Shown here one piece after another: positions 24,199-31,922 of a DNA stretch of 64,000 nucleotides (the first letter of the stretch is position 1; the number at the start of each line of letters is the position of its first letter). The notes beneath the pieces were generated by a model. The model did not search any database. It saw nothing but the letters and a program-made list of their open reading frames with translations, and had not been told where the DNA came from. This DNA comes from Lachnotalea sp. AF33-28 (GTDB taxonomy: Bacteria; Bacillota; Clostridia; Lachnospirales; Lachnospiraceae), in NCBI RefSeq assembly GCF_003477885.1, contig NZ_QUEE01000001.1, forward strand, positions 462,992 through 526,991. Direction: 5' to 3'. Both the position numbers and the translations under genes were made by a program.

Positions 24199-25200
24199 TC
24201 ATCCCTCCATGCTTCTGAAGACTTCGTTCAGTTCATCCAGCCTGTCATAATCGCCGTATTTTCTCCACAACTCTATCATCATCTCATACCGTGTCAGTGG
24301 CAGACCGGTATAAGCGCAGTTTGATGTCGCAAATACATATCCTTTTCCCGCTTCCATACCCTGGCTTAGGGACCTTAACACATCCCGCCTGCATTCCTCC
24401 TCGGTCCCGGTCTGAAGCAGGCCGCAGTTCACATTGCCGATCAGCGCGATATTCTCTCCGACTAACCGCCTGACCTCCTTCAAATCCACACCTCCCTGCG
24501 GATCAAGGGAATGGATTGCGTCCGGCTTGCAGTCCGCCATCTGCTTTAAGATGGGCATGACATTTCCGTCCGTATGCTTGATCGAATAGTACCCCATCCT
24601 GCGGTACTCCGCTATCACTTCCTTCAGATACGGAACAATCAGCTCATCAAACTGCTCGCTGGTAAAAAAAGGATTGACATTGAAACAGTAATCGGAACAA
24701 AGCGCGAAACCGTCCAGCAGGTGGCCTCTGTCATCAAGTTTCTGCGCCAGAGTCACGAAATACTCGAGATCCCTTTTGCTCACTTCATTCAGTTCTTCGG
24801 GCATCTCATACATTTTCACCGCAAATTCCATCATATTGTCTCCGCTGGGGATCGCCCATGTAGGATCCCCATGCATCATGATGAAATATTCATCTCCGCT
24901 CTTTTCGCGGATTGTTTCCAGCAGCCACTGTGTGCTCTCAAAATCGTCCGGATTCGGATGGATGAATATCGCGCTGTGGCCGTACCGTTTCGCCGTCTGT
25001 ATATACAGATCCGCCAAATCCTCGATATGAAGCCTTTTCTCATCGCCGCTCATCTGGTTCCACTGAGCGTAATGGCGCTGGGAGGGATGCACTCTGCCAA
25101 AAGCCTCCATCGTCAAAAAAAATACCAGTTCAAAGGTCGGAACGCGCCCACCGATCTTCTCACACTTGAGAGTCCTTATAAAACGTTCTCTGTTTGTCAT
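24199..25200 (-). CDS. Uroporphyrinogen decarboxylase (URO-D) family protein
   Basis: 333-aa TIM-barrel protein of the URO-D superfamily, which includes HemE and corrinoid methyltransferases such as MtaA/CmuA. It has the N-terminal MTNRERFIRTLKCEK, an IKHTDGNVMPILKQM loop, and HSLDPQGGVDLKEVRRLVG, cited by region, followed by ALIGNVNCGLLQTG. No HemE neighbours are present, and such orphans are common near sugar genes in Lachnospiraceae, so a role outside haem synthesis is likely. It lies 12 bp after the lyxose-isomerase-like gene. Confidence 0.8.
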   Translation of the reverse strand: MTNRERFIRTLKCEKIGGRVPTFELVFFLTMEAFGRVHPSQRHYAQWNQMSGDEKRLHIEDLADLYIQTAKRYGHSAIFIHPNPDDFESTQWLLETIREKSGDEYFIMMHGDPTWAIPSGDNMMEFAVKMYEMPEELNEVSKRDLEYFVTLAQKLDDRGHLLDGFALCSDYCFNVNPFFTSEQFDELIVPYLKEVIAEYRRMGYYSIKHTDGNVMPILKQMADCKPDAIHSLDPQGGVDLKEVRRLVGENIALIGNVNCGLLQTGTEEECRRDVLRSLSQGMEAGKGYVFATSNCAYTGLPLTRYEMMIELWRKYGDYDRLDELNEVFRSMEG

Positions 25201-25212
25201 ATGCCCCTCCTG

Positions 25213-25761
25213 TCATTCATCAATCACCGGAATCCGCACGATTTCCGGATCCGTAAATATGTCGCATTCATCTATACTTCTGGTGCTGAATTCTGATACG
25301 ACCGCTCCCTCTACCCCTGCCTGAAACCAGTGAAGCGTATTGGGCTTAAGTGTCAGCTGCATGCCCGGTTTCAGTATCACTTCATGTCCGGCAGTATAAT
25401 ACTTTTCTCTGCCTTTAGGACGGCTGCAGGCCGGGTTTAATGTCTCCTCTCCGCTTATATATACATAGCAGGTTCCGTAACGGCAGCGAAAGGTTTCTTC
25501 CTTGCCCTCATAGCTGATATCCGGGATCGGAGCGTGGCGGTGTTCCGGGCATGTCTGTCCCGGCAGAAGTGCCATTTCTTTCCCGCAGCAGCGCTGTGTA
25601 TTCACGTAAATCACGCAGGCCAGCCCGATATGTTCGTAATCCCCCAGCCCAAAATCAGCAACTTCAAGCTCTTCTTTCTCATCTTCCCGCAGGACGATGC
25701 CCGCCCTGTCATACAGGCACAACACTTCCTGTCTGGCCTTTTCATATTCAGATTTCTTCAT
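25213..25761 (-). CDS. D-lyxose/mannose isomerase-like cupin
   Basis: 182 aa from the ATG at 25759-25761, preceded by AAGGGG; the long in-frame upstream extension is not convincing coding sequence. It is a cupin of the D-lyxose ketol-isomerase family: metal residues H74 and H76 in CPEHRHAPI, a Glu in YEGKEETFRC and H144 in NTLHWFQAG. It would convert D-lyxose to D-xylulose or D-mannose to D-fructose. It is paired with the URO-D-family gene. Confidence 0.85.
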   Translation of the reverse strand: MKKSEYEKARQEVLCLYDRAGIVLREDEKEELEVADFGLGDYEHIGLACVIYVNTQRCCGKEMALLPGQTCPEHRHAPIPDISYEGKEETFRCRYGTCYVYISGEETLNPACSRPKGREKYYTAGHEVILKPGMQLTLKPNTLHWFQAGVEGAVVSEFSTRSIDECDIFTDPEIVRIPVIDE

Positions 25762-26006
25762 TTTTGACCCCTTTTCTCTCCCGCGGCCGCAGGAGTTGAT
25801 TTTTATATTTTTTCCCATCCGCCGGAGATCTTCTGCTCCAGTTCTTTGAAGCTTCGAAGCCGGCTGATGCAGAAAGATCCATGCCCGGCGGCACAATTAC
25901 TGCAGAATAGGATGTCTGCTTCCCGTCCGCGACAATCATATCCTTTGTTTTTAGTAAATCATTTTTACAATTATAAGTCAATACCTTTTACGAAATTATC
26001 ATGGAA

Positions 26007-26042
26007 AAGCCATTATGAAGGCTTTCACCTCCATAATGGCTT
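26007..26042 (-). terminator. Terminator after the GH18 gene
   Basis: Perfect 11-bp arms AAGCCATTATG (26007-26017) and CATAATGGCTT (26032-26042); on the minus strand followed by TTCC. It ends the transcript of the gene stopping at 26064. Confidence 0.7.
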
Positions 26043-26063
26043 CCGGATGTACATACTCACTTA

Positions 26064-27821
26064 TCAGTTGAGGTAACCGGGAATAATATCCCATACCTCC
26101 TCGGTCTCAAGTCCGAGTTTCCAGCAGGCAACCCCTGCCAGTTCCTGCTGGCGGATCAGCTGCATCTTCTGTTCGATGGACCGGGCATCTTCAATCCAAA
26201 CACGGTACATACAGCCATCCTCTTCGTATTCTCCATAATACTGCCCCAATTCTACCAGCCACGAAGCTTCCACCCCATGTTCCTCCAGAAGCGTCCACGG
26301 CTTCTTCATGCCGCAGGCCTCGGATTCCAACGCGTAGCGGGGATAGATGGAATTGCCGTCCTCCCAGATCTTCGCGCCTTCTGCCGCCTTTTCCTCTGGA
26401 ATCTCTTTCCAGATACGTGTAAAAAACGGTATGGCGTTAATCAGTTTCTCATTGGGAATCAGCTCCAGGGCATCCCTGATGCCCTTTTCCACAAAATTCA
26501 TTGAAGCGTTGGAGCCCGCATTGCTTCCTTTCCAGTGCTCATCATATCCCATGATGATGACATAATCCGTCACTATGCCCTGTTCCTTAAGGCTATAATG
26601 AATCCTGCCGTCACTGGGCACATAATTGTCCACAGAAAGCACTAGTCCTTCTCTGCGGCAGGCCACGGATAATTCTCTTAAAAACTGTATATAATGAAGG
26701 CCGGCATCCTTTGTGATGTTCTCGAAGTCTATATTAATTCCGTCCGCGCCCAGGGCCTTTGTCTCATTAATGAGATTCTCTGTAAGGCGGTTTCTAGCAT
26801 CCGTTTTCTTCAGCATCTGATAGACGCTCATATCCGGACTGAAGTCATCCACAAGTACCCATACCTCCATCCCCAGATCATGGACCTTCTGTACATAGGA
26901 GGCATCTGCCAGCGATATAAAGTTCCCTTCGTTATCGGACAGGGAAAACCATGTGGGAGATACCGTAGTGACCCCTTTTGTCTTGCCGATCAACTCTTCC
27001 AGCCTGTCATTATCGGACTGCTGAAATGTCTGGTGCCATACGAGGCAGATGTCATAGCCTTTTTGTATGGAAGTGTATACCGGCTCTACAAAGCCGCTCG
27101 CTGCCGCTTCCTGCCTGTAATTATCCAGAGCATTTTTCCTGATATATCCGATATGCCCGTTCTCTGTCCGGACTTCACTCCAGTTCTCCATTTCGCGGAG
27201 CACCGTTACCTGGGCACCGGACTCCAGCGTGGTCATGACTTCGCTCTTGATCCCACCCAGCACGCGCACCTGGGTCTTATTTTTAACTGTGGCCCGGTTC
27301 GCGGTCCGGGAACCGAAATCCACAAAGGCTCTGCCGGGGTCCTGATAATACGTATACACAAAGTCCGTAAATTCCTTCACGTACTCCATGAGGATGGCCG
27401 TGCTGCCCGACGAGAAATCGATAATGGGCACTCCATAATCTTTCCTGTTTCCTCCGCGCTCAAATGCAGTGTCCCCTGTCAGTACTCCGACGGTCTCGTC
27501 GGGCAGAGTGTACAGCAGCCTGCCTTCGTCTCCGTTCCAATAAAAACGGTCATTAAAATAGTTGGATACGATATCGAGAGGCAGGTAAATCTGCCCCTGG
27601 CTTAAGTAGCCTTTTGCCGATGTGAATTCGCTGTCGATGATTAACGCTACCTGGGTGCCGGTTACACCGTATACCTGTTCCAGATCCGCCTTCTTTTTCG
27701 TTGGGGTGTATTTAATCAGCAGAATAGCTGCCGCTGCCGCGGCGACCACCAAAATAATGCTTATGATCAGCACCGCCACAGGATTGACTGCCTGCCGTTT
27801 CTTTCCTTTTTTGTCTTTCAT
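26064..27821 (-). CDS. Membrane-anchored GH18-family glycoside hydrolase with SH3 domain
   Basis: 585 aa from the ATG at 27819-27821 (MKDKKGKKRQAV), with GGAGG upstream. It has one N-terminal membrane helix (about 15-38), a copper-amine-oxidase-like N domain (about 45-150), a bacterial SH3 domain (about 175-245; VRVLGG through GHIGYIRKNAL) and a GH18 barrel with the DGINIDFEN catalytic motif near residue 360. This layout matches spore/cell-envelope peptidoglycan or chitin hydrolases such as the YaaH/YdhD group. It likely acts outside the membrane on cell-wall glycan. Confidence 0.9.
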   Translation of the reverse strand: MKDKKGKKRQAVNPVAVLIISIILVVAAAAAAILLIKYTPTKKKADLEQVYGVTGTQVALIIDSEFTSAKGYLSQGQIYLPLDIVSNYFNDRFYWNGDEGRLLYTLPDETVGVLTGDTAFERGGNRKDYGVPIIDFSSGSTAILMEYVKEFTDFVYTYYQDPGRAFVDFGSRTANRATVKNKTQVRVLGGIKSEVMTTLESGAQVTVLREMENWSEVRTENGHIGYIRKNALDNYRQEAAASGFVEPVYTSIQKGYDICLVWHQTFQQSDNDRLEELIGKTKGVTTVSPTWFSLSDNEGNFISLADASYVQKVHDLGMEVWVLVDDFSPDMSVYQMLKKTDARNRLTENLINETKALGADGINIDFENITKDAGLHYIQFLRELSVACRREGLVLSVDNYVPSDGRIHYSLKEQGIVTDYVIIMGYDEHWKGSNAGSNASMNFVEKGIRDALELIPNEKLINAIPFFTRIWKEIPEEKAAEGAKIWEDGNSIYPRYALESEACGMKKPWTLLEEHGVEASWLVELGQYYGEYEEDGCMYRVWIEDARSIEQKMQLIRQQELAGVACWKLGLETEEVWDIIPGYLN

Positions 27822-27910
27822 TTGTTTTCCTCCGGAATTTTTGTGCATGTAAATGATCAGGGGGGAAGTTTTACCATGCAGGAACAACGGCCGTTCTCCT
27901 GCATCTCCCG

Positions 27911-28077
27911 CTGCCCGCAGCGCGGGTATAATATCTGTCGATATTATACCATGTCAGCAAGCTGACATAGCCCCTCCAGGGGGATGCACATGATTTCCTT
28001 TGGAAATTGTCTGCTTCGCAGACGGAAATCAGCGCGGGTATAATATCTGTCGATATTATACCACACCCTTTAAGGGT
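27911..28077. repeat. Array of palindromes with two copies of a 34-bp repeat
   Basis: A 34-bp sequence occurs at 27918-27951 and 28030-28063. Each contains GGTATAATATC-TGTC-GATATTATACC (27925-27950, 28037-28062), a palindrome carrying a -10-like TATAAT on both strands. Between them are TGTCAGC-AA-GCTGACA (27952-27967), CCCCT-CCA-GGGG-type bases (27971-27983), GTCTGC-TTC-GCAGAC (28009-28023), and a TGATTTCC/GGAAATCA stem (27991-27998 with 28024-28031) that competes with TTTCC/GGAAA. CCCTTTAAGGG follows at 28067-28077. On the minus strand the two palindromes read TGG-TATAAT, so they could serve as extended -10 promoters for the GH18 gene. Confidence 0.8.
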
Positions 28078-28248
28078 TCGTCATTACGAAAATTTGATTC
28101 GGGAGGAATTGGCATAACAGCATATTGCATATCATATGATTGTTTTAAAAGGAAAGGGACAGGTTGCCAACCTGTGTCAGGGATTGGAAATGTTTTTATT
28201 TCTTTGCGTGATATATTATAATTGTCTTTCCGGGATGTTCACCGAACC

Positions 28249-28470
28249 GGTGCTTAGATCGTATTATAAGAAAGCAGGTAGATGTTACAAAAGACCGTCC
28301 TGTCTGATCCGCAGGCCGCCGACTGACTGTGAGGAGCCGGAGTGCCGCACTGCAAACCGCATAGTATCGTCTTTGTGGACTTATGCAGGAACCTGTACCG
28401 TTTTAACGGAGGCTGAAATCATGGGCAGCGCATACTGTCTCAACCAATGCTCCCCAGAGAACCGCTGAAC
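28249..28470 (+). ncRNA. Degenerate cobalamin-riboswitch-like stretch
   Basis: In order and with roughly riboswitch-like spacing: GGTGCTTAG (28249), TTATAAGAAAGCAGGT (near 28264), GCCGACTGACTGTGAGG (near 28317), GCCGCACTG (28343), CAGGAACC and AAATCATGGGCAGC (near 28416). These resemble the GGTGC, AATAGGGAAGCAGGT, CCGCTACTGTGA, GCCACTG, GGGAAGG and AGTCAGGAGACCTGCC blocks of the cobalamin element, but several are imperfect and no B12 gene follows. It may be a relic or a chance resemblance. Confidence 0.3.
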
Positions 28471-28540
28471 GCCCCATTGTCCTTTCGGTCCCGTGACACG
28501 GTATCCGAATATATGGGATTGTGCCTGCATCAATGCAGCT

Positions 28541-28569
28541 TTGACAAAACTCACCTCCTGTTATATAAT
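28541..28569 (+). promoter_or_regulatory. Consensus promoter with no clear gene
   Basis: Perfect TTGACA (28541-28546), 17-bp spacer and perfect TATAAT (28564-28569). Transcription would begin near 28576, about 336 nt before mecA, with no convincing reading frame between. It could be a distal mecA promoter or drive a small RNA. An ACAAACTG...CAGTTTGT stem lies at about 28660-28701. I see nothing else in 28570-28790. Confidence 0.7.
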
Positions 28570-28794
28570 TACAGACATTCTGATCTTCATACAGCCTTTC
28601 ATCATATTGAAATGCTGTACTGCATAAATCATAACGCAGGACTTAACAGGATTCAAGATGACAAACTGAATATCAAAACGTTTTTTTCATGCAGTTTGTT
28701 ACACTTATATTCAATAATACAACGGTAACCGTACAGGCGCCGTCTGAACGGTTACAGAGTATGAAAAGTTTACATAAACTAAATAAATATTTTC

Positions 28795-28824
28795 TTTACA
28801 TATCCTTACTACTTGGGGTATACT
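28795..28824 (+). promoter_or_regulatory. Proximal mecA promoter
   Basis: -35 TTTACA (28795-28800), 18-bp spacer, -10 TATACT (28819-28824), about 88 nt before the GTG start. Confidence 0.6.
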
Positions 28825-28911
28825 AACGGTGAAGACAGAGGTGTTTTCAGCGGCTCTATTCCCCGCAACAAGGGGCATGGAAAGAATGATTGCAGAACAG
28901 GAAGTGATACT

Positions 28912-29652
28912 GTGCGAATCGAAAAAATAAATGACAACCAAATACGGTGTACGCTCAATGCGAAGGATCTGTCTGCCAGAGAGCTAAATCTGGGAGAGCT
29001 GGCATACGGCAGTGAGAAAGCGCAGTCGCTTTTCCGCGAGATGATTCAACAGGCTTCCTCGGAACTGGGATTTGAGGCAGAGGATATTCCCCTCATGGTC
29101 GAGGCAATTCCCCTTTCCAGTGAGTGTATCATGCTTATTATTACCAAAATAGACAATCCGGAAGAGCTGGACACACGTTTCTCCAAGTTCACTCCGCTTT
29201 TTGATGACGAATCCGACGACGAGGACGACGAGGGGGCTTTGGCAGGCATCTCCAAGGCGGATGATATGCTGGATCTTTTCAATATGCTCTCGGTAATGAA
29301 GGAAAAAGCCAAAAAAGATGAAGATTCTTCCGATGACGGGAATGCGGCGAAGGACGTGAACCTGACGCAGGTCTTTACGTTTCCGGAGCTGGACGATATA
29401 TCCAGAGTTTCGTCGATACTTAATACTTTCTATCATGGGGAAAATGCATTATATAAGGACAGGCGCCACGGCTGCTACTGTCTTGTGGTGAAGCAGTCCG
29501 ACCACACGCCCGAGGAATTCAACAAAGTCTGCAATATACTTACGGAATACGGACGGCGTTTAAAGTCCACCTATTCTACCGAAAGTTATTTCCAGGAACA
29601 TCTGGAATGCATCATCAGGGCCGATGCTGTGAGCCGGATGTCGTCTCTGTAA
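28912..29652 (+). CDS. mecA: MecA-type ClpC adaptor protein
   Basis: 246 aa from the GTG at 28912-28914, preceded by AGGAAG 7-9 nt upstream; the protein then reads (M)RIEKINDNQIRCTLNAKDL, the usual MecA N-terminus. An N-terminal substrate-binding domain (about 1-85) and a C-terminal ClpC-binding domain (about 150-246) are joined by an acidic linker (DDESDDEDDEG). It delivers proteins to ClpCP for unfolding and degradation. In-frame bases upstream of the GTG are not typical of MecA. Confidence 0.9.
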   Translation: MRIEKINDNQIRCTLNAKDLSARELNLGELAYGSEKAQSLFREMIQQASSELGFEAEDIPLMVEAIPLSSECIMLIITKIDNPEELDTRFSKFTPLFDDESDDEDDEGALAGISKADDMLDLFNMLSVMKEKAKKDEDSSDDGNAAKDVNLTQVFTFPELDDISRVSSILNTFYHGENALYKDRRHGCYCLVVKQSDHTPEEFNKVCNILTEYGRRLKSTYSTESYFQEHLECIIRADAVSRMSSL

Positions 29653-29691
29653 TGCAGTCCCGGTACAGGTCTGAACTTTTTCGTATAAAAT

Positions 29692-29738
29692 AACGAGTGA
29701 GGACTCCCTCTGACGGCTTGTCCTCACTCGTTTTATTT
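29692..29738. terminator. Bidirectional terminator between mecA and DUF1858 gene
   Basis: Perfect 13-bp arms, AACGAGTGAGGAC (29692-29704) and GTCCTCACTCGTT (29720-29732), with T-rich tails on both sides (TTTTATTT on plus, TTATTTTATA on minus). Confidence 0.88.
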
Positions 29739-29760
29739 ACATTACCGCAATTCCTGTTAA

Positions 29761-29970
29761 TTACTGTGCCTTCGCTTCTAAATACTCATTCAGCTTGCTT
29801 TCCAAATCATCCGCATCAATGCCATGGACAGCACATGCTTCCTCCAGAGACTCTCCCTGTGCGGAAGGGCATCCGATACAATGCATTCCTGCTCCCATTA
29901 ATATCGGAATAATGCCCGAATCTATGCGAATCAGATCACCGATAATCATATCTTTTGATACTTTCGCCAT
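29761..29970 (-). CDS. DUF1858 small redox-disulfide domain protein
   Basis: 69 aa, the whole protein being one DUF1858 domain: VSKDMIIGDLIRIDSG, then GMHCIGCPSAQGESLEEAC with a CxxC pair (near residues 31-34). The family is linked with hybrid-cluster proteins and is thought to bind metal or act as a redox disulfide. It has its own promoter and an AGGAGG site and is monocistronic. The function is not established. Confidence 0.88.
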   Translation of the reverse strand: MAKVSKDMIIGDLIRIDSGIIPILMGAGMHCIGCPSAQGESLEEACAVHGIDADDLESKLNEYLEAKAQ

Positions 29971-30013
29971 TGATTTTTCCTCCTAAAGGTTATTCGGCCG
30001 AAACCGTGTTTAC

Positions 30014-30042
30014 ATTATAGTATACTTTTTCTGCAAATGCAA
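30014..30042 (-). promoter_or_regulatory. DUF1858 gene promoter
   Basis: Minus-strand -35 TTGCAT (30037-30042), 17-bp spacer, -10 TATAAT (30014-30019). Confidence 0.6.
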
Positions 30043-30161
30043 GGCTTAACAAGCTTATCCCCGCCATGCGCTGCTTCACCGCCAATCGTAAATAGTAACT
30101 GCCAGACTACTGTTCACAGTTGCCAGGCATGTTCAAAAACAGGAACAGACGCACATTTTAC

Positions 30162-30190
30162 TTGAATTATCCCCTTCTATGTATTACAAT
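30162..30190 (+). promoter_or_regulatory. Ferredoxin promoter
   Basis: -35 TTGAAT (30162-30167), 17-bp spacer, -10 TACAAT (30185-30190). A small stem GTAATG...CATTAC (30199-30218) lies at the start of the leader, before AAAGGAGGAG. Confidence 0.6.
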
Positions 30191-30251
30191 GTAACAAAGT
30201 AATGGTCTTTCACATTACCTTAAAAATGAACGTGTAAAGGAGGAGTTCGCT

Positions 30252-30422
30252 ATGGCATATGTAATTTCTGATGAATGCGTAAGCTGCGGTTCCTGTGCAG
30301 CAGAATGTCCTGTAGGCGCGATTTCCGAAGGCGACAGCAAGTACGAAATCAATCCTGATGAGTGCATCGATTGCGGTACCTGCGCAGCTACCTGCCCGAC
30401 CGGAGCTATTTCCGAGGGTTGA
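30252..30422 (+). CDS. 2[4Fe-4S] ferredoxin
   Basis: 56 aa, MAYVISDECVSCGSCAAECP and onward, the classic clostridial ferredoxin length. Two CxxCxxCxxxCP motifs (C9, C12, C15, C19 and C38, C41, C44, C48) bind two 4Fe-4S clusters, and the two halves are an internal duplication ending GAIS. It carries low-potential electrons for pyruvate:ferredoxin oxidoreductase, hydrogenase and similar enzymes. AGGAGG-type site, own promoter and terminator; monocistronic. Confidence 0.97.
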   Translation: MAYVISDECVSCGSCAAECPVGAISEGDSKYEINPDECIDCGTCAATCPTGAISEG

Positions 30423-30452
30423 TTTAACTGTCCCTACATAAAGGGAAACTTA

Positions 30453-30500
30453 AAACAGATCCTATGCTCATCATTTGATAAAGCATGGGATCTGTTTTTG
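30453..30500 (+). terminator. Ferredoxin terminator
   Basis: AAACAGATCC-TATGCT pairs with AGCATG-GGATCTGTTT and runs into TTTTTGTAT. It also lies at the 3' side of the convergent MerR-type gene. Confidence 0.85.
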
Positions 30501-30513
30501 TATCTCTCCGTAT

Positions 30514-31116
30514 TCAGCTTTTTTTCCGGCTAAGGAATCTGCGTTTTTTCTTTTTCAGTTTGACCACGGGTGTTACGGTAGCTGCCGCCTCCGCACGGGC
30601 CTTATGATTCTTCTGATAAGACCGCAGGGTCTCATCCAGCTTTTTAAAACGTTCTTCTTCCTTTTCATCCCGCAGCCGCATGATAAAATTCATCTCTTTA
30701 ATCACGCGTTCGCTGACCTTGCCGCTGACCTCATGCCCCAGCTTCTCATTGTTAGCGGCCAGAGCCTGAGAAACGATATTGGTCATGATGGTATGGAACT
30801 GTTCCATCTTATCTCCGGAAGAAACAACAGGGGATACCTGCGCCTTCTCCACGACACTCACTTCCGTTTTCTCCGCCTCCTTCGGCTCCATTTTATCTTC
30901 CGTAAGTTCGTCCTTAATTGCTTTGAGCTGGTATCCCTTTGCCTTTAGTTCTATAATTTTTTTAAACATTTGTATATGTTCATCCGTATAGTAACGGTGA
31001 CCCATTTCATTTCTCGGAACTTCTATTCCAAGTTCTTCTTCCCAATAACGTAAAACATGAGCTTCTGCATTAATTTTTTTAGAAGCTTCAGAAATCAAAT
31101 AATGGTTCTCAGCCAT
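30514..31116 (-). CDS. MerR-family transcriptional regulator
   Basis: 200 aa. The N-terminal MerR helix-turn-helix (about 5-75) reads YLISEASKKINAEAHVLRYWEEELG, cited by region, with the wing GHRYYTDEHIQMFKKI. The rest is a lysine- and glutamate-rich helical region ending in a basic tail (KLKKKKRRFLSRKKS). No effector-binding cysteines are present, so it is not a metal sensor of the classic type. It may be autoregulated (see the promoter). Confidence 0.85.
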   Translation of the reverse strand: MAENHYLISEASKKINAEAHVLRYWEEELGIEVPRNEMGHRYYTDEHIQMFKKIIELKAKGYQLKAIKDELTEDKMEPKEAEKTEVSVVEKAQVSPVVSSGDKMEQFHTIMTNIVSQALAANNEKLGHEVSGKVSERVIKEMNFIMRLRDEKEEERFKKLDETLRSYQKNHKARAEAAATVTPVVKLKKKKRRFLSRKKS

Positions 31117-31139
31117 TGCTTGTCCCCCTTCTATGTAAT

Positions 31140-31191
31140 TGTAAATCTTTTACATTTTATTAGATTATAACATAAATTGCGGGGATTGCAA
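31140..31191 (-). promoter_or_regulatory. MerR-gene promoter with start-site palindrome
   Basis: Minus-strand -35 TTGCAA (31186-31191), 16-bp spacer, -10 TATAAT (31164-31169). A palindrome TGTAAA-TCT-TTTACA (31140-31154) sits at or just after the start site, a plausible autoregulatory site. Confidence 0.55.
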
Positions 31192-31406
31192 CGGTTATTT
31201 TTAATTTTATGAAGTCAGCGCTTAAATTATGCCTGTCATCCTGCTGTTATACCCTTCCGTGGAGTGGCATATAGCTTATTAATGAAGCAATATTAAAGAA
31301 CCTGATGAGGAACCGTTCACAAAGTTACATTCACACCTACCGCGTATGAGGCAGCCGTGAACAGTATCAATAGTAACGGGAGTTAACGGAACCGTACAAA
31401 TTTTTA

Positions 31407-31435
31407 TTGACAAATCCATTTCATGCACATATAAT
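31407..31435 (+). promoter_or_regulatory. trp operon promoter
   Basis: Perfect TTGACA (31407-31412), 17-bp spacer and perfect TATAAT (31430-31435), placing the start near 31442 at the head of the T-box leader. The 31192-31406 stretch upstream holds only scattered repeat-like bases (see findings). Confidence 0.88.
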
Positions 31436-31441
31436 AGCTAC

Positions 31442-31737
31442 AAACAGAGAAAAAACCATTGAGCAGGAGTAAGTAAGTTTCTGATCATGTAAGCAGAGAG
31501 CTTCCGGTTGGTGAAAGGAAGATACATAGAAGAGACCGAATGGACCTGTGAGGGCAGCCTGAAATCCGAGCTGAAAAGCGGAGAAAGTATGCGCTGACGG
31601 GAACCCTTTCCGTTACCAACGGGGTGTGCATGATAGTGCGCAAAAGAGAGGATGCAACACATCAAGTCGGGTGGTACCGCAGAAGCAAACAGCTTTTGTC
31701 CCTACAAAGGGGATATAGGGCTGTTTTTTTGTTACCC
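31442..31737 (+). ncRNA. Trp-specific T-box leader riboswitch
   Basis: The stem I motif AGAGAG-CTTCC-GGTTGGTG-AAA-GGAAG is at about 31495-31520. The specifier loop reads GAA-TGG-ACC with UGG (Trp) at 31541-31543. The T-box GGGTGGTACCGC is at 31669-31680. A terminator, AACAGC...TCCCTA paired with TAGGG-CTGTT and ending in TTTTTTT, lies at about 31688-31734. Uncharged tRNA-Trp should bind, stabilise the antiterminator and switch on trpEGDCFBA. Confidence 0.95.
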
Positions 31738-31820
31738 TGAGAGCAGCGCGTCCCACCTCCCGAGCGTGCGCTGCGGAGCCGCCAACGCGACTCACCCCAC
31801 CAAAGCTGCGCACCGCGCAG

Positions 31821-31908
31821 CCAGTCCCCCCCTCCCCCACCTCAGTGTTCCCACACCCCCTCACACCCCTCACACCTCAGCTCTCCCAACCGTTTTTCTC
31901 CACCCCCC
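31821..31908 (+). promoter_or_regulatory. C-rich, G-poor leader segment, possible Rho site
   Basis: By my count these 88 bases contain 53 C and 5 G, with many YC steps and no evident structure. This is the base bias of Rho utilisation sites. It lies after the T-box terminator and before the trpE AGGAGG site (31909-31914). It could let Rho end transcription that escapes the T-box when trpE is not translated; it could also just be compositional drift. Confidence 0.45.
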
Positions 31909-31922
31909 AGGAGGCCCAAACA

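Noticed and set aside
25762..25896. N-terminal extension of the lyxose-isomerase-like protein
   Set aside because: No similarity to the cupin family and no ribosome site; AAGGGG precedes the ATG at 25761.
26694..27605. A 303-codon plus-strand open frame
   Set aside because: It lies wholly antisense to the GH18 gene, whose domains and motifs are clear; the plus-strand translation has no recognisable domain and no ribosome site.
27901..28080. CRISPR array
   Set aside because: Only two identical repeats 112 bp apart, strongly palindromic and without regular spacers; no cas genes.
28576..28720. tRNA gene after the consensus promoter
   Set aside because: A GGATTCAAGAT word resembles a T-loop, but no acceptor stem or D and anticodon arms can be folded.
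28447..28728. A 93-codon plus-strand frame upstream of mecA
   Set aside because: It spans the consensus promoter and has no ribosome site or family resemblance; cysteine- and histidine-rich composition looks random.
31613..31873. Minus-strand frame in the trp leader
   Set aside because: It is the complement of the T-box and C-rich segment, and its low-complexity translation has no support.
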